Assembly (NCBI GenBank): GCA_963721905.1
Contig: CAVRMF010000019.1
Span: forward strand, 186,001-250,000
Reading direction: 5' to 3'
Length of the DNA stretch: 64,000 nt
Source: Roseiarcus sp963721905
GTDB lineage: Bacteria > Pseudomonadota > Alphaproteobacteria > Rhizobiales > Beijerinckiaceae
A program made the translations under genes and the position numbers. The notes under the pieces were generated by a model, which saw nothing but the letters and a program-made list of their open reading frames with translations, ran no database searches and had not been told where the DNA came from. The stretch's first letter is position 1. Each line of letters starts with the position of its first letter. This document shows positions 1-7,845 of the stretch, piece by piece.

Positions 1-111
1 GAGCCTATACGGCCGGAGGCGTCTTACCTTCGCGATAGCGTGGTGAATACGCCGTCCGATTCGGCTTGGACTTCGCCAAAGCCGGCCTTGGTCTGCCTGA
101 CAGAGCCATTA
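1..111 (+). CDS. Possible C-terminal tail of a gene entering from the left
   Basis: Frame 1 is open from the first base to a TAA at 109-111, giving about 36 residues that end in LTEPL. The other two forward frames stop early. I do not recognise the product. The stretch is too short to tell a real gene end from a chance open frame. Confidence 0.2.
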
Positions 112-199
112 TAAGGCTGTAGGATGCGAAGTGCAACGTCGATGCCAGTAAATGTCACAAGTGTAGTGTGAATATAAAGTTCACGGTCCTGTAAGGGGA

Positions 200-571
200 A
201 TGGATGTCGCGATGTCTACTAAGGGATTTACCCGCGCGGTTGCTTTAACGGCTGCAATAGCGGCAGCAGCAACAGTTCATACTGAATTAACGACCGCCAC
301 TACTGCGAGCGCAGGTAATGTTTATCCTCTTACAAGAGCTGACGATGCGTTAATAATATGGGGTCACGATCCAAATAATAAATGGCTGGTAGGATATATT
401 ATCCTCGGTCGATCAATTGGACGTGGAAGGATTTACTACGGAGTGTGGTGTTGTCGGAATGGATCTCTAGTAACGGGCCAATTGCCAGGCAATTCTATTC
501 CATCAGGTTTTGTTAGGGACGATGGCGAGCCGCTTTGGGTCGAAAAGTATCGTTCCGGCGTGCACGATTGA
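200..571 (+). CDS. Small secreted protein of unknown function
   Basis: A 123-residue protein. The N-terminus has Lys/Arg residues followed by an Ala/Thr-rich hydrophobic stretch and a likely signal peptidase site near residues 36-39 (TASAG), so export to the periplasm is probable. The mature part has no motif I recognise and contains an adjacent Cys pair (WCCRNG). A second in-frame ATG at 212 sits about 12 bases after AAGGGGA and is the more likely start, since the ATG at 200 directly abuts that ribosome site. Codon use is more AT-rich than in neighbouring genes, which hints at acquired DNA. It stands alone. Confidence 0.5.
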   Translation: MDVAMSTKGFTRAVALTAAIAAAATVHTELTTATTASAGNVYPLTRADDALIIWGHDPNNKWLVGYIILGRSIGRGRIYYGVWCCRNGSLVTGQLPGNSIPSGFVRDDGEPLWVEKYRSGVHD

Positions 572-646
572 AAATATTTGGAACACAGCGGGCCAATTGA
601 TCCAGCACGACTTTTTTCGGCACCAAAGTCTGGCGTCAAAGCCCGC

Positions 647-1090
647 TCAAATCCCGCGCCTGAGCGCGTCGGCGGCCGTGGCGAGCGGCAGGACGAGCGA
701 AAGCGGCGCATCGTCCATGCGGAGAGCGCCATAGCTTTCGTACCAGCGCGCGGCGCGATCGTTCTTGGCGTCGATGAGCAAGGCGACGCCGCCGACATCC
801 TGCGCCACGCGAATGCAGCGATCGGCGGCGCGCAACAGGAGAGCGCCGCCGAGTCCCCGGCTTTGCGCCGTTTTATCGACCGCGAGGCGGCCGAGGCGGA
901 ACACGGGCACGTCGTAACGCGCCCGGCCTTTCTTCGCCAGCGCCGGCGTGCGGCTGTATTCGATCGATGCGGGGCTCAGCGTGTAGAAGCCGAGAATGCG
1001 CGCCGGCGCGTCGGACGGCGCGGCGATATCGCAGGCGGCGCGGTCGTGTCGCTTGGCGATCGGCGCTTCGTCCCAGACGAGCGCGGTCAC
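647..1090 (-). pseudogene. Decayed GNAT N-acetyltransferase (TacT-like toxin type)
   Basis: The protein keeps the GNAT core: ILGFYTLSPASIEY, then VFRLGRLAVDKTAQSRGLGGALL (the acetyl-CoA loop appears as QSRGLGG), then VALLIDAKNDRAARWYESYGA. This is the pattern of TacT/AtaT-like toxins that acetylate aminoacyl-tRNA. The start available here is GTG, and the sequence jumps from KRHDRAACD straight to PARILGFY. Relatives have roughly 30 residues in between (the segment with an ALN-type motif). The coding similarity also runs upstream of the GTG (ALARREG-like) without an ATG. No DUF1778-type antitoxin gene is adjacent. I infer an orphan, internally deleted remnant. Confidence 0.55.
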
Positions 1091-1191
1091 GGCAGCGTGA
1101 AGCCGGCCTTCGCGGCGCGCAAGGGCAATCGGGCGAAGCGAAGATTCTGACGGTTGGACGTACTCCCGCCCTTGCGAGGGCGGGCAGGGGC

Positions 1192-1258
1192 GGGGGGTCG
1201 CGCTGCGCTCTCGTGGAGGGCATCGATGAACAGCTTCCGAGGTCCGGCGCGACCCCCC
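1192..1258. repeat. 12-bp inverted repeat in intergenic region
   Basis: GGGGGGTCGCGC at 1192-1203 is exactly mirrored by GCGCGACCCCCC at 1247-1258, and is followed by a C-rich then G-rich stretch (TCCCCTACAAGGGGGA). This resembles the intergenic palindromic elements common in rhizobial genomes. It sits between the GNAT remnant and the end of lon. Confidence 0.5.
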
Positions 1259-1321
1259 TCCTTTATCCTCCCCTACAAGGGGGAGGAGATCGAGACCGCG
1301 CCTCCGTCCATTGAACGCGCC

Positions 1322-3726
1322 CTAGGAAGCCGCGGCTGAATCGGACACGGAAGCCGGCTCGAGCGCCGCCGCCGCCGCCTCGTCGACCCGCTCGAGCCAA
1401 ACGAAGGTCAGTTGCTGGCGGACCTCTTCGGGGATGTCCTCGAAATCCTTCCGGTTGCGCGCGGGCAGCATGACGCGCTCGATTCCGGCCCGGTGCGCGG
1501 CCACGACCTTCTCCTTGATGCCGCCGACCGGAAGCACGAGCCCGCGCAGGCTGATCTCGCCGGTCATCGCCGTGTCGCTACGCACGGTGCGGTTGGTCAT
1601 CAGCGAAACGAGCGCCATGAACATCGCGACGCCCGCGCTCGGGCCGTCCTTCGGGGTTGCTCCCGCCGGCACGTGAATGTGGATGTCCGTCTTCTCGAAG
1701 CGGTTGGGTTCAATCCCGTACGAAGCCGCGCAATTCTTGACGATGCTGAGCGCCGCCTGAGCGCTCTCTTTCATGACGTCGCCGAGTTGGCCGGTGAGGA
1801 TCAGCCGGCCGTTGCCGGGAGTTGCGGTCGCCTCGATGAACAGGATGTCGCCGCCGACCGGCGTCCACGCGAGCCCCGTCGCGACGCCCGGGACGCTGGT
1901 GCGCATCGCGACCTCGTCCTCAAATGGCGGCGCGCCCAGGATGACCTGAAGATCGGCGGCGGAGAGTGCAATCGGCCCGCTCTCGCCTTCCGCGACGCGC
2001 ATCGCCGCCTGACGCAACAGTCTCCCGATCTCGCGCTCGAGGCTTCGAACGCCGGCCTCCCGCGTATAATGCTGAATGACGGCTCTGAGCGCGTCATCGG
2101 CAATCTTGACCTGGCCGGGTTTAAGGCCGTTCGCGTCCAGCTGGCGCGGAACCAGATAGCGGCGGGCAATCTGCAACTTCTCGGTGGCCGTGTAGCCGGG
2201 AAGACTGATGACTTCCATCCGGTCGCGGAGGGGCCCCGGGATCGTATCCAGCATGTTCGCGGTCGCGATGAACACGATTCGGGAGAGGTCGAACGGCACG
2301 GCGAGATAATTGTCGCGGAAAGTGTTGTTCTGCTCGGGATCGAGCACTTCCAGCAAGGCCGAACTCGGATCGCCCTGAATGCCGGCGCCGAGCTTGTCGA
2401 TCTCGTCCAGCATCATGACGCAGTTGCGGGCGCCGGCCTTGCGGATCGCCTGAATGATATTGCCCGGCAAAGCGCCGATGTAAGTTCGTCGATGGCCGCG
2501 GATCTCCGCTTCGTCATGCACGCCCCCGAGGCTGACCCGCACAAACTTGCGGTTCATGGCGCGGGCGATCGATTGGCCGAGCGACGTCTTGCCGACGCCC
2601 GGGGGGCCGGCAAAGCAGAGGATCGGCGCCTTGCCGCCCGGCGCCAGCTTGCGGACCGCCAGATATTCGATGATCCGGCGCTTGATCTTCTCCAGATCGA
2701 AGTGATCCTCGTCAAGAATGCGCCGCGCCGCCGCGATATCGATGGGCGAACTCCTCGGGAAGGCTCCAGGGCAATTCGACCAGCCAGTCGAGATAGGTCC
2801 TCACCATTCCGTATTCGCCGGCGGCTTCGGGCATGCGCTGCAGGCGCCTGAGCTCCTTGCGCGCCTGGTCCTCGACCTCCTTCGGCATTTTGGCGTCGCT
2901 GATCGCCTTCTCGAGCTCGGCGATTTCGGCGGCCTTTCCCTCGTCGCTCTCGCCGAGCTGGCGCTGAATAGCCGCCATCTGCTCGCGCAGCAGGACCTCG
3001 CGATTGCGAGCGTCGAGCGACGCCTTGGTTTCCCGGCCGATTTCCTGTGACAGCCGCAGAATCTCGATCCGATGCGCGAGCAGGCGCGAGACGCGCTCCA
3101 ACCGTGCGCCGATATCCACAGTCTCGAGGATTTCCTGCTTCTCGTCCGGGGTGGCGTCCATGAAGGTCGCCACCATATCGGCGAGCGCGCCGGGCGAACT
3201 CGACTGCCTGGATGGTCATGAGCAATTCGTTTGGCGCTTGCGGCAGCAGCTGCACGGCTTCAACCGCTTGGCCTTTCAGGTGGACAAAGCGGGCTTCGAT
3301 CTCGTCGGAGGACGGAATGGGCTCCGGAATCCTAACGGTCTCCGCGACAAAGAACGGCCAGCTATTCAGATACTCGACGACCCGGAACCGTTGCTCTCCC
3401 TGGCAGACGAGATGATGCGTTCCATCGGGCGCCGTGATGTAGCGGACAATATTAGCGACCGTGCCCATTCGATGCAGGTCGACAGGCAGGGGATCGTCTG
3501 CCTGGGCGTTGCGCTGCATCACGATGCCGACCGGCTTCTGTTCCCTGACCGCTCGCTGCGCCGCCAGCACCGAGCGGGGGCGGCCGAGCGTGATCGGCAA
3601 AACCGTCCCTGGGAACAGCACCATCCCGCGCACAGGCACGATGATGAGCGCGTCCGCCGGCAACGGCGGCGTCGCGACTTTGTCGACGGTGTCGCCGGAA
3701 ACGGTTGCGGCCTGTTGATCAGCCAT
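1322..3726 (-). CDS. lon: ATP-dependent protease Lon, with two +1 frameshifts
   Basis: Lon is a cytoplasmic AAA+ serine protease that degrades damaged proteins. Three overlapping frames together give one full-length Lon of about 800 residues: the N-terminal substrate domain (PADALIIVPVRGMVLFPG), the coiled middle (LLREQMAAIQRQLGE), the AAA+ module with Walker A (GPPGVGKTS), and the S16 protease domain with catalytic Ser in KDGPSAGVAMF and Lys in GGIKEKV. The frame breaks at about 3196-3201 and 2748-2753. In both places the coding strand reads GAGTTCGCCC where GAGTCGCCC restores the family sequence (AVESPGALADM and PEESPIDIAAA). The 2405-bp span equals 801 codons plus two bases. The start overlaps hsp20 by 8 bp, so the two genes are coupled. 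Whether the breaks are real is uncertain. Confidence 0.85.
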
Positions 3727-4135
3727 TGCCGACCTCCGACTTCTGCAGCGTAATCAAAAGGCAGCCGTTGGAGGTTGTTCTATGAATCGCGGCGTAGCGT
3801 CCGGGAGGAAGGCGAACCCGCCGCTCGAAACGTCCCTGCGGCAGCTCCAGACGGTGGATGGTCGCCGTCCGCATCTCCGGCGGATAGGTTCGAATCCCCG
3901 AGACCATCAGCGCATCGCCATCGATCAGCGCTTTGACCTCGCCAAGATCGACCCCTGGCAGGGCGACGAGCACCAGCACCGCTCGTTCGGTCTCGAGAAC
4001 ATCCACCGGCGGCTCCCACGTGGCCGATGAAGGGGAGCTCGGCGGCTGAAAAAACTGCCGATGCATCCGCTCCGCGCGCGCCAGCATCTCGAACGCCTCT
4101 GACCACATCCAATGGCGCGGGAAATCCGTTTCCAT
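3719..4135 (-). CDS. Hsp20/alpha-crystallin family small heat-shock protein
   Basis: A 138-residue protein with an alpha-crystallin domain covering roughly residues 40-135: WEPPVDVLETERAVLVLVALPGV, the DALMVSGIR strand, and FERRVRLPPG. Such chaperones bind unfolding proteins without ATP and hold them for refolding or degradation. The N-terminal arm is short and Met/Arg-rich. Its 3' end overlaps the lon start by 8 bp, so chaperone and protease are probably translated together, a pairing that makes sense under heat or envelope stress. I saw no CIRCE or clear sigma-32 promoter upstream. Confidence 0.88.
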   Translation of the reverse strand: METDFPRHWMWSEAFEMLARAERMHRQFFQPPSSPSSATWEPPVDVLETERAVLVLVALPGVDLGEVKALIDGDALMVSGIRTYPPEMRTATIHRLELPQGRFERRVRLPPGRYAAIHRTTSNGCLLITLQKSEVGNG

Positions 4136-4300
4136 CGCTTCACCTGCCGGTTGCGCGCCGATTTCGGCGTCGGAGCCTCAACCATCCATAGCCTAGTTCT
4201 GGCGATGGTTCATGGGGTCGTCAGATTGGGGCCATCTGAGGCTATCGAAAAACAGGGATAGAACGACCGCGCCCCCTTCTTCAACCCAAAGGTGAGTTCG

Positions 4301-5340
4301 TCAGGCGAATGCCGCGGCGCGGATACGTTCGACCAGTACGGAATCGCCAAATTCGTGGCCACGGTAGCAGCGCTCCTCAAATGCCGCGGCCATGCGCCCC
4401 AGCAGCTCGTCAGGGACAAAGGCCCGGAGGAGTTCGAAGTGACTCTCGCCCGGTTGGTGCGCGCCGGTCAGGATGGTGTCCACGACACGAAGCGGCGTCC
4501 CGCCGCCGATGCGTCCGCGCGCAATTCCATCACCCGTGCGGACCCCGCCGTCGGCCGTCGCCGCCGACTCGAGCGTGCGGACGACGGTCGTTCCGATGGC
4601 GACGATCCGCCCGCCGTTCGACTTCGCGCGTGTGATTGCCGCCGCGGTCTGTTCGGGAATGCGAAAGGGCTCGTTGAAGGGGAGCCTCGAATCCAGCGCC
4701 GGATGTCCAGTCGAAGAGACGCCCGCGGCATGCGTGAGGGTGGCGAAACCGACGCCGCGCCGCCGCCAAATCGACAGCGTGCGCCATTCGAGCGCAAAGC
4801 TGGCCGAGGGCGGCTCGAACGCGATCGGATCGGCGGCAATTCGGGTCCAGACGTCCCAAAGGGCGAGCGGCTCGGGGACGTGCGCGTACTGGATCGGCGC
4901 CCCGTGTCGGGCGAGCCCGGCGAGGACCGTTGCGCGATCGCCGAGGAAACGGAGTCGAAACAGGCAAGGAGGGTCGAGCGGACGCTCGACCACCGCCTCA
5001 AGCGCGCCGAACGCGAGCTGGTCGCCCGACGAAAGAGGCGGAGGCGGCAATCGGTCTTCGGTGCGCGTGCGGTGATCGCCGGCGCCGCAGGCGATTGCAA
5101 GAAACCGCGTCGGGTCGCCTGCCGAGACCCATGCGGCAAGGCGGACCTCGATCGGCTCGCCACTTGCGGTGTGGACGCCCTTGAGGCACGCCGGCAGCGT
5201 CGCCGCATCGTTGGCGATGACGAGGTCGCCAGGGTCGAACAAGGACGCAAGTGCGGCGCGCGGCAGGTGTCGCATCGCGCCATCGCGCCGATGACAAGGA
5301 GCTGGGCGGATCGCCGGTCAGGGCGCTCGGCGGCGATCAT
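4301..5340 (-). CDS. QueA-like S-adenosylmethionine:tRNA ribosyltransferase-isomerase, frameshifted
   Basis: The 324-residue open frame from 5275 matches the C-terminal nine-tenths of a QueA-like protein, including DPGDLVIANDAATLPA, VGFATLTHAAG, IGTTVVRTLES and a C-terminal GESHFELLRAFVPDELL. The missing N-terminus lies in another frame from an ATG at 5340-5338 (MIAAERPDRRSAQLLVIGA). One extra base near 5285 would join them as VIGADGAMRHLP; the 1040-bp span is one base short of 347 codons. The ATG at 5340 forms an ATGA overlap with the SDR stop, supporting this start. True QueA makes epoxyqueuosine in tRNA. This copy is divergent, so it may be a paralogue with another acceptor. Confidence 0.7.
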
Positions 5341-6059
5341 CCGCGCGCCGCAATGTGACGCACGTGCGACTTGGGCAACGCCGCAATCAGGGCGTCCACG
5401 ATCTCCGCAGCAGCGTCCTCCGGCCGCTTCAGCGTCGCTGGATCGGCATCGGGAATGGCCAGCGCGTGCAGCGGCGTGTCCATGTCGCCAGGGTCGATCG
5501 AAAGGAACGCGACCCCGTCGTCCTTCGCCTCCTCGGCCCAGATTGCCGTCAGGCTGCGGAGCGCCGCCTTGCTCGCCGAGTACGCGCCCCATCCCGAATA
5601 GGCGTTGACTGCGGCGTCGCTCGAAATGTTGATCACGACCGCGCCGCGCCCGTCCCGCGCCGAAGCGGCGAGCGCGCCGAAGAGGGCCTTGGTCAATCGA
5701 AACGGTCCGATGAGGTTGACGGCGAGCGCCTGCTCCAACGCCTCGCATTCCGTGTCGGCGAGCAGCGCGAGTGGCGTGGGCCCGAGGCTCGAGGCGTTGT
5801 TGATGAGCGCGTCGAGGCCGCCCAGGTTGCCGGTGATCTGCAACGCGATCGGGTAGATATCGTCCTTCCGCCCGACCTCGCCGACGATTCCGCATGCGCC
5901 CGTCTCCGCGGCGATCGCCTCGACGGTCCGGGCAGTGCGGGCGACAAAGGCGACGTGGGCGCCTCCGGCGGCAAGGCGCCGAACAAGGGCGAGACCGAGG
6001 CCGGACGTCCCGCCGGTGACGGCCACGCGAAGCTGCTTCAAGTCGGTATCGGTTGGCAT
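5337..6059 (-). CDS. Short-chain dehydrogenase/reductase, SoxR-controlled candidate
   Basis: A 240-residue classical SDR with the cofactor loop TGGTSGLG at residues 15-22, NNAS at 87-90, catalytic Ser at 146-147 and YSASK (Tyr160, Lys164). Arg41 after the second strand suggests NADP(H). The substrate is unknown. It is first in an operon with the QueA-like gene (ATGA overlap) and is transcribed away from soxR. Its promoter carries a SoxR-type operator, which suggests it is induced by redox-cycling compounds and may detoxify quinones or carbonyls; that role is inference. Confidence 0.85.
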   Translation of the reverse strand: MPTDTDLKQLRVAVTGGTSGLGLALVRRLAAGGAHVAFVARTARTVEAIAAETGACGIVGEVGRKDDIYPIALQITGNLGGLDALINNASSLGPTPLALLADTECEALEQALAVNLIGPFRLTKALFGALAASARDGRGAVVINISSDAAVNAYSGWGAYSASKAALRSLTAIWAEEAKDDGVAFLSIDPGDMDTPLHALAIPDADPATLKRPEDAAAEIVDALIAALPKSHVRHIAARG

Positions 6060-6091
6060 CGTTTCGCTCTCCTCCCCTCAGCGATCTGCCC

Positions 6092-6122
6092 GTTCTACAA
6101 GTTCAAGTGAACTTGAAGTCAA
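6092..6122 (-). promoter_or_regulatory. SoxR-type promoter and operator
   Basis: On the minus strand, TTGACT (6122-6117) and TAGAAC (6097-6092) are separated by 19 bp, the long spacer typical of MerR-family promoters. Centred in the spacer is the dyad TTCAAGTGAACTTGAA (6102-6117; 7-bp arms around GA on the plus strand), which closely matches the known SoxR box CTCAAGTTAACTTGAG. It lies between soxR and the SDR gene and can serve both. Confidence 0.8.
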
Positions 6123-6146
6123 GCGTAAATTGTGCTCTCCTTGAGC

Positions 6147-6581
6147 ATGGATCCTTTGCTCACGATCGGCGAGGTTTCGCGGCGCAGCGGCGTCGCGTCG
6201 TCGGCCCTGCGGTTCTACGAGGAACGCGGATTGATTGCGTCGGAACGGGCAGGCTCCGGCCACCGCCGCTTTCCCCGCTCCGTGCTGCGCCGCGTCGCCT
6301 TCGTCGTCTTCGCGCAGAAGATCGGGCTTACTCTCGAGGAGATCGGCGCAGAACTCGCCAAGCTTCCGTCGGATCGTATTCCTGGCCGCAAGGACTGGGC
6401 GCGCCTCTCCGGCTCATGGAAGCAACGGATCGATCAAAGGATCGCCGAGCTGCAGCGTCTCAGGGCCGGGCTAGTGCAATGCATCGGATGCGGATGCCTG
6501 TCGATCGACAAATGCAAATTCGCCAATCCATCCGATCAAGCCGGACGTCGAGGACCGGGGCCGCATTATTGGCTTGGTTGA
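6147..6581 (+). CDS. soxR: Redox-sensitive MerR-family activator SoxR
   Basis: A 144-residue regulator. The N-terminal MerR helix-turn-helix (LTIGEVSRRSGVASSALRFYEERGLI) is followed by a dimerisation helix and the iron-sulfur motif Cys112-x2-Cys115-x-Cys117-x5-Cys123 (CIGCGCLSIDKC), which holds a [2Fe-2S] cluster in SoxR proteins. Oxidation of that cluster by redox-active compounds switches on target promoters. I chose the ATG at 6147 because the helix-turn-helix follows at once. Outside the enterics SoxR usually controls efflux or oxidoreductase genes directly rather than soxS, which fits the divergent SDR gene. Confidence 0.9.
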   Translation: MDPLLTIGEVSRRSGVASSALRFYEERGLIASERAGSGHRRFPRSVLRRVAFVVFAQKIGLTLEEIGAELAKLPSDRIPGRKDWARLSGSWKQRIDQRIAELQRLRAGLVQCIGCGCLSIDKCKFANPSDQAGRRGPGPHYWLG

Positions 6582-6649
6582 GGCCGAACGGCTGATTATC
6601 GCGCTTCGCGCTCTTGGCGCCGGCGCGTCGCTCGGCTAGATAGCGCTAC

Positions 6650-6871
6650 ATGTCAAAGCCCCTGCCTTTGATCGCTGGCATTCTCGGCATCGTGTTCCTC
6701 GCGCTGGCCGCCCTCTACGGGCTCGTTCCAGCGGGCAGCCTTCCAGGCTTCGTCCCCGGGTTTGAGGCGGGGTCCGACCACGTTCACCTGACGCATGCGC
6801 TTGTCTCTCTGATTATTGCGCTCGCCCTGTTTGCCCTTGCCTGGTTTCTGCGCGGGTCTGAAGAGTATTAG
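6650..6871 (+). CDS. Small two-helix membrane protein of unknown function
   Basis: A 73-residue protein with two predicted membrane helices, about residues 5-27 (LIAGILGIVFLALAALYGLV) and 46-67 (THALVSLIIALALFALAWFL), joined by a Gly/Pro/His-rich loop. It stands alone between soxR and the livF remnant. I do not recognise a family. Confidence 0.55.
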   Translation: MSKPLPLIAGILGIVFLALAALYGLVPAGSLPGFVPGFEAGSDHVHLTHALVSLIIALALFALAWFLRGSEEY

Positions 6872-6905
6872 AGCTGCACAAACTGCGGATAGTTCCGCTT
6901 TGGGT

Positions 6906-7245
6906 TCAAGCGCGCTCCGACGTCGCTTTGGCGTGCGCCTCGAGGCGGACGTCGGATGCATCGGTCGCCTTCGCGCGCACGATGGTCCGGAACTCTTTGG
7001 CTGTGCCGGCGAAAGTAAAAGCGCCGCGTTCCAATAGCAACGCACGGTCAGCGATCTCGAGTGCGAGGTCGATATGTTTTTCGACAATGACCACCGCCGT
7101 CCCGTTTGCCGCCCAGTCCCGCAACAAATTCATGATCGGCGGCATCAGCGCCATAGCCAAGCCGAGCGAAGGTTCGTCGCAGAGCAGCACCTTCGGCCGC
7201 GCTACGAAGGCTTGCGACAGCCCGTCGCAATCGGCGGCGGGTCGC
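6906..7245 (-). pseudogene. Remnant of a LivF-like branched-chain amino acid ABC transporter ATPase
   Basis: Only the C-terminal third is recognisable: FVARPKVLLCDEPSLGLA (Walker B and D-loop) followed by AVVIVEKHIDLALEIADRALLLERGAF. The Walker A region and the ABC signature that should precede it are absent, and sequence farther upstream in this frame is unrelated. The neighbouring permease and binding-protein genes are also missing. I read it as the residue of a deleted livFGHMJ-type cluster, with the breakpoint between about 7245 and 7400. Confidence 0.6.
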
Positions 7246-7460
7246 CAATCGACCTGGGCGAGGCGGTCAATCTTCTCGCCAGCCAGCGACGTTCTCGGAG
7301 TAAAGCCGGCGACCCCGGATCGCAAGGATGTGCGTTTTCGGTCCGCCGGACGTTTCCGAAGTCGAGCGTTTCGGCGCATATGTGGAAATGAAGCCGTCAA
7401 TGCTTGCGTGGGCCACGAGGCGGAGACATCGAAACCGACATAGCCGAAGGGATCGTTCAC

Positions 7461-7841
7461 GTGTCGTCGCAGGAGGTCAGACCCGAGAAAGAATTCCAGG
7501 CGTTTCTTGCCGAGGGACGCTTCATGATTCAGCGCAGCCGCTCGAGCGGCAGATACGTGTTTTATCCACGCGTTGCCGAACCGGTGACCGGCGCCGGCGA
7601 TCTCGAATGGGTCGAGGCGTCGGGCCGTGGGACGGTCTACTCTGTCACGGTTGTGCGAAAGCGGCCGCCGGAAGCCGACTACAACGTCGTTCTCATTGAT
7701 CTCGAAGAGGGTCCGCGCCTGATGAGCCGGGTTGACGGGGTCGGTGTCGACTCTGTCCGCATCGGCCTCAATGTGCAGGCCAAGATCGTCGCTCAGGATG
7801 GAGTCCCGCTGTTGGTCTTCACGCGCGCTCAGCCGAGTTGA
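7461..7841 (+). CDS. DUF35 OB-fold protein, acyl-CoA-enzyme partner
   Basis: A 126-residue protein when started at GTG 7461, which follows GAAGGGA by about 9 bases; longer starts read into the remnant upstream. The OB-fold part is clear (GRGTVYSVTVVRK, DYNVVLIDLEEGPRLMSRV, IGLNVQAKI). DUF35 proteins bind acyl-CoA and pair with thiolase-like or hydratase subunits. The usual N-terminal zinc ribbon is present in outline (EFQAFLAEGRFMIQRSRSSGRYVFYPR), but all four metal-binding cysteines are gone; the protein contains no cysteine. It ends 4 bases before the thiolase-like gene, so the two are surely co-translated. Confidence 0.8.
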   Translation: MSSQEVRPEKEFQAFLAEGRFMIQRSRSSGRYVFYPRVAEPVTGAGDLEWVEASGRGTVYSVTVVRKRPPEADYNVVLIDLEEGPRLMSRVDGVGVDSVRIGLNVQAKIVAQDGVPLLVFTRAQPS

Positions 7842-7845
7842 CCCG

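Noticed and set aside
3888..3905. tRNA T-loop-like string (GGTTCGAATCCCC)
   Set aside because: It lies inside the intact hsp20 coding frame on the other strand, and no acceptor, D or anticodon stems surround it.
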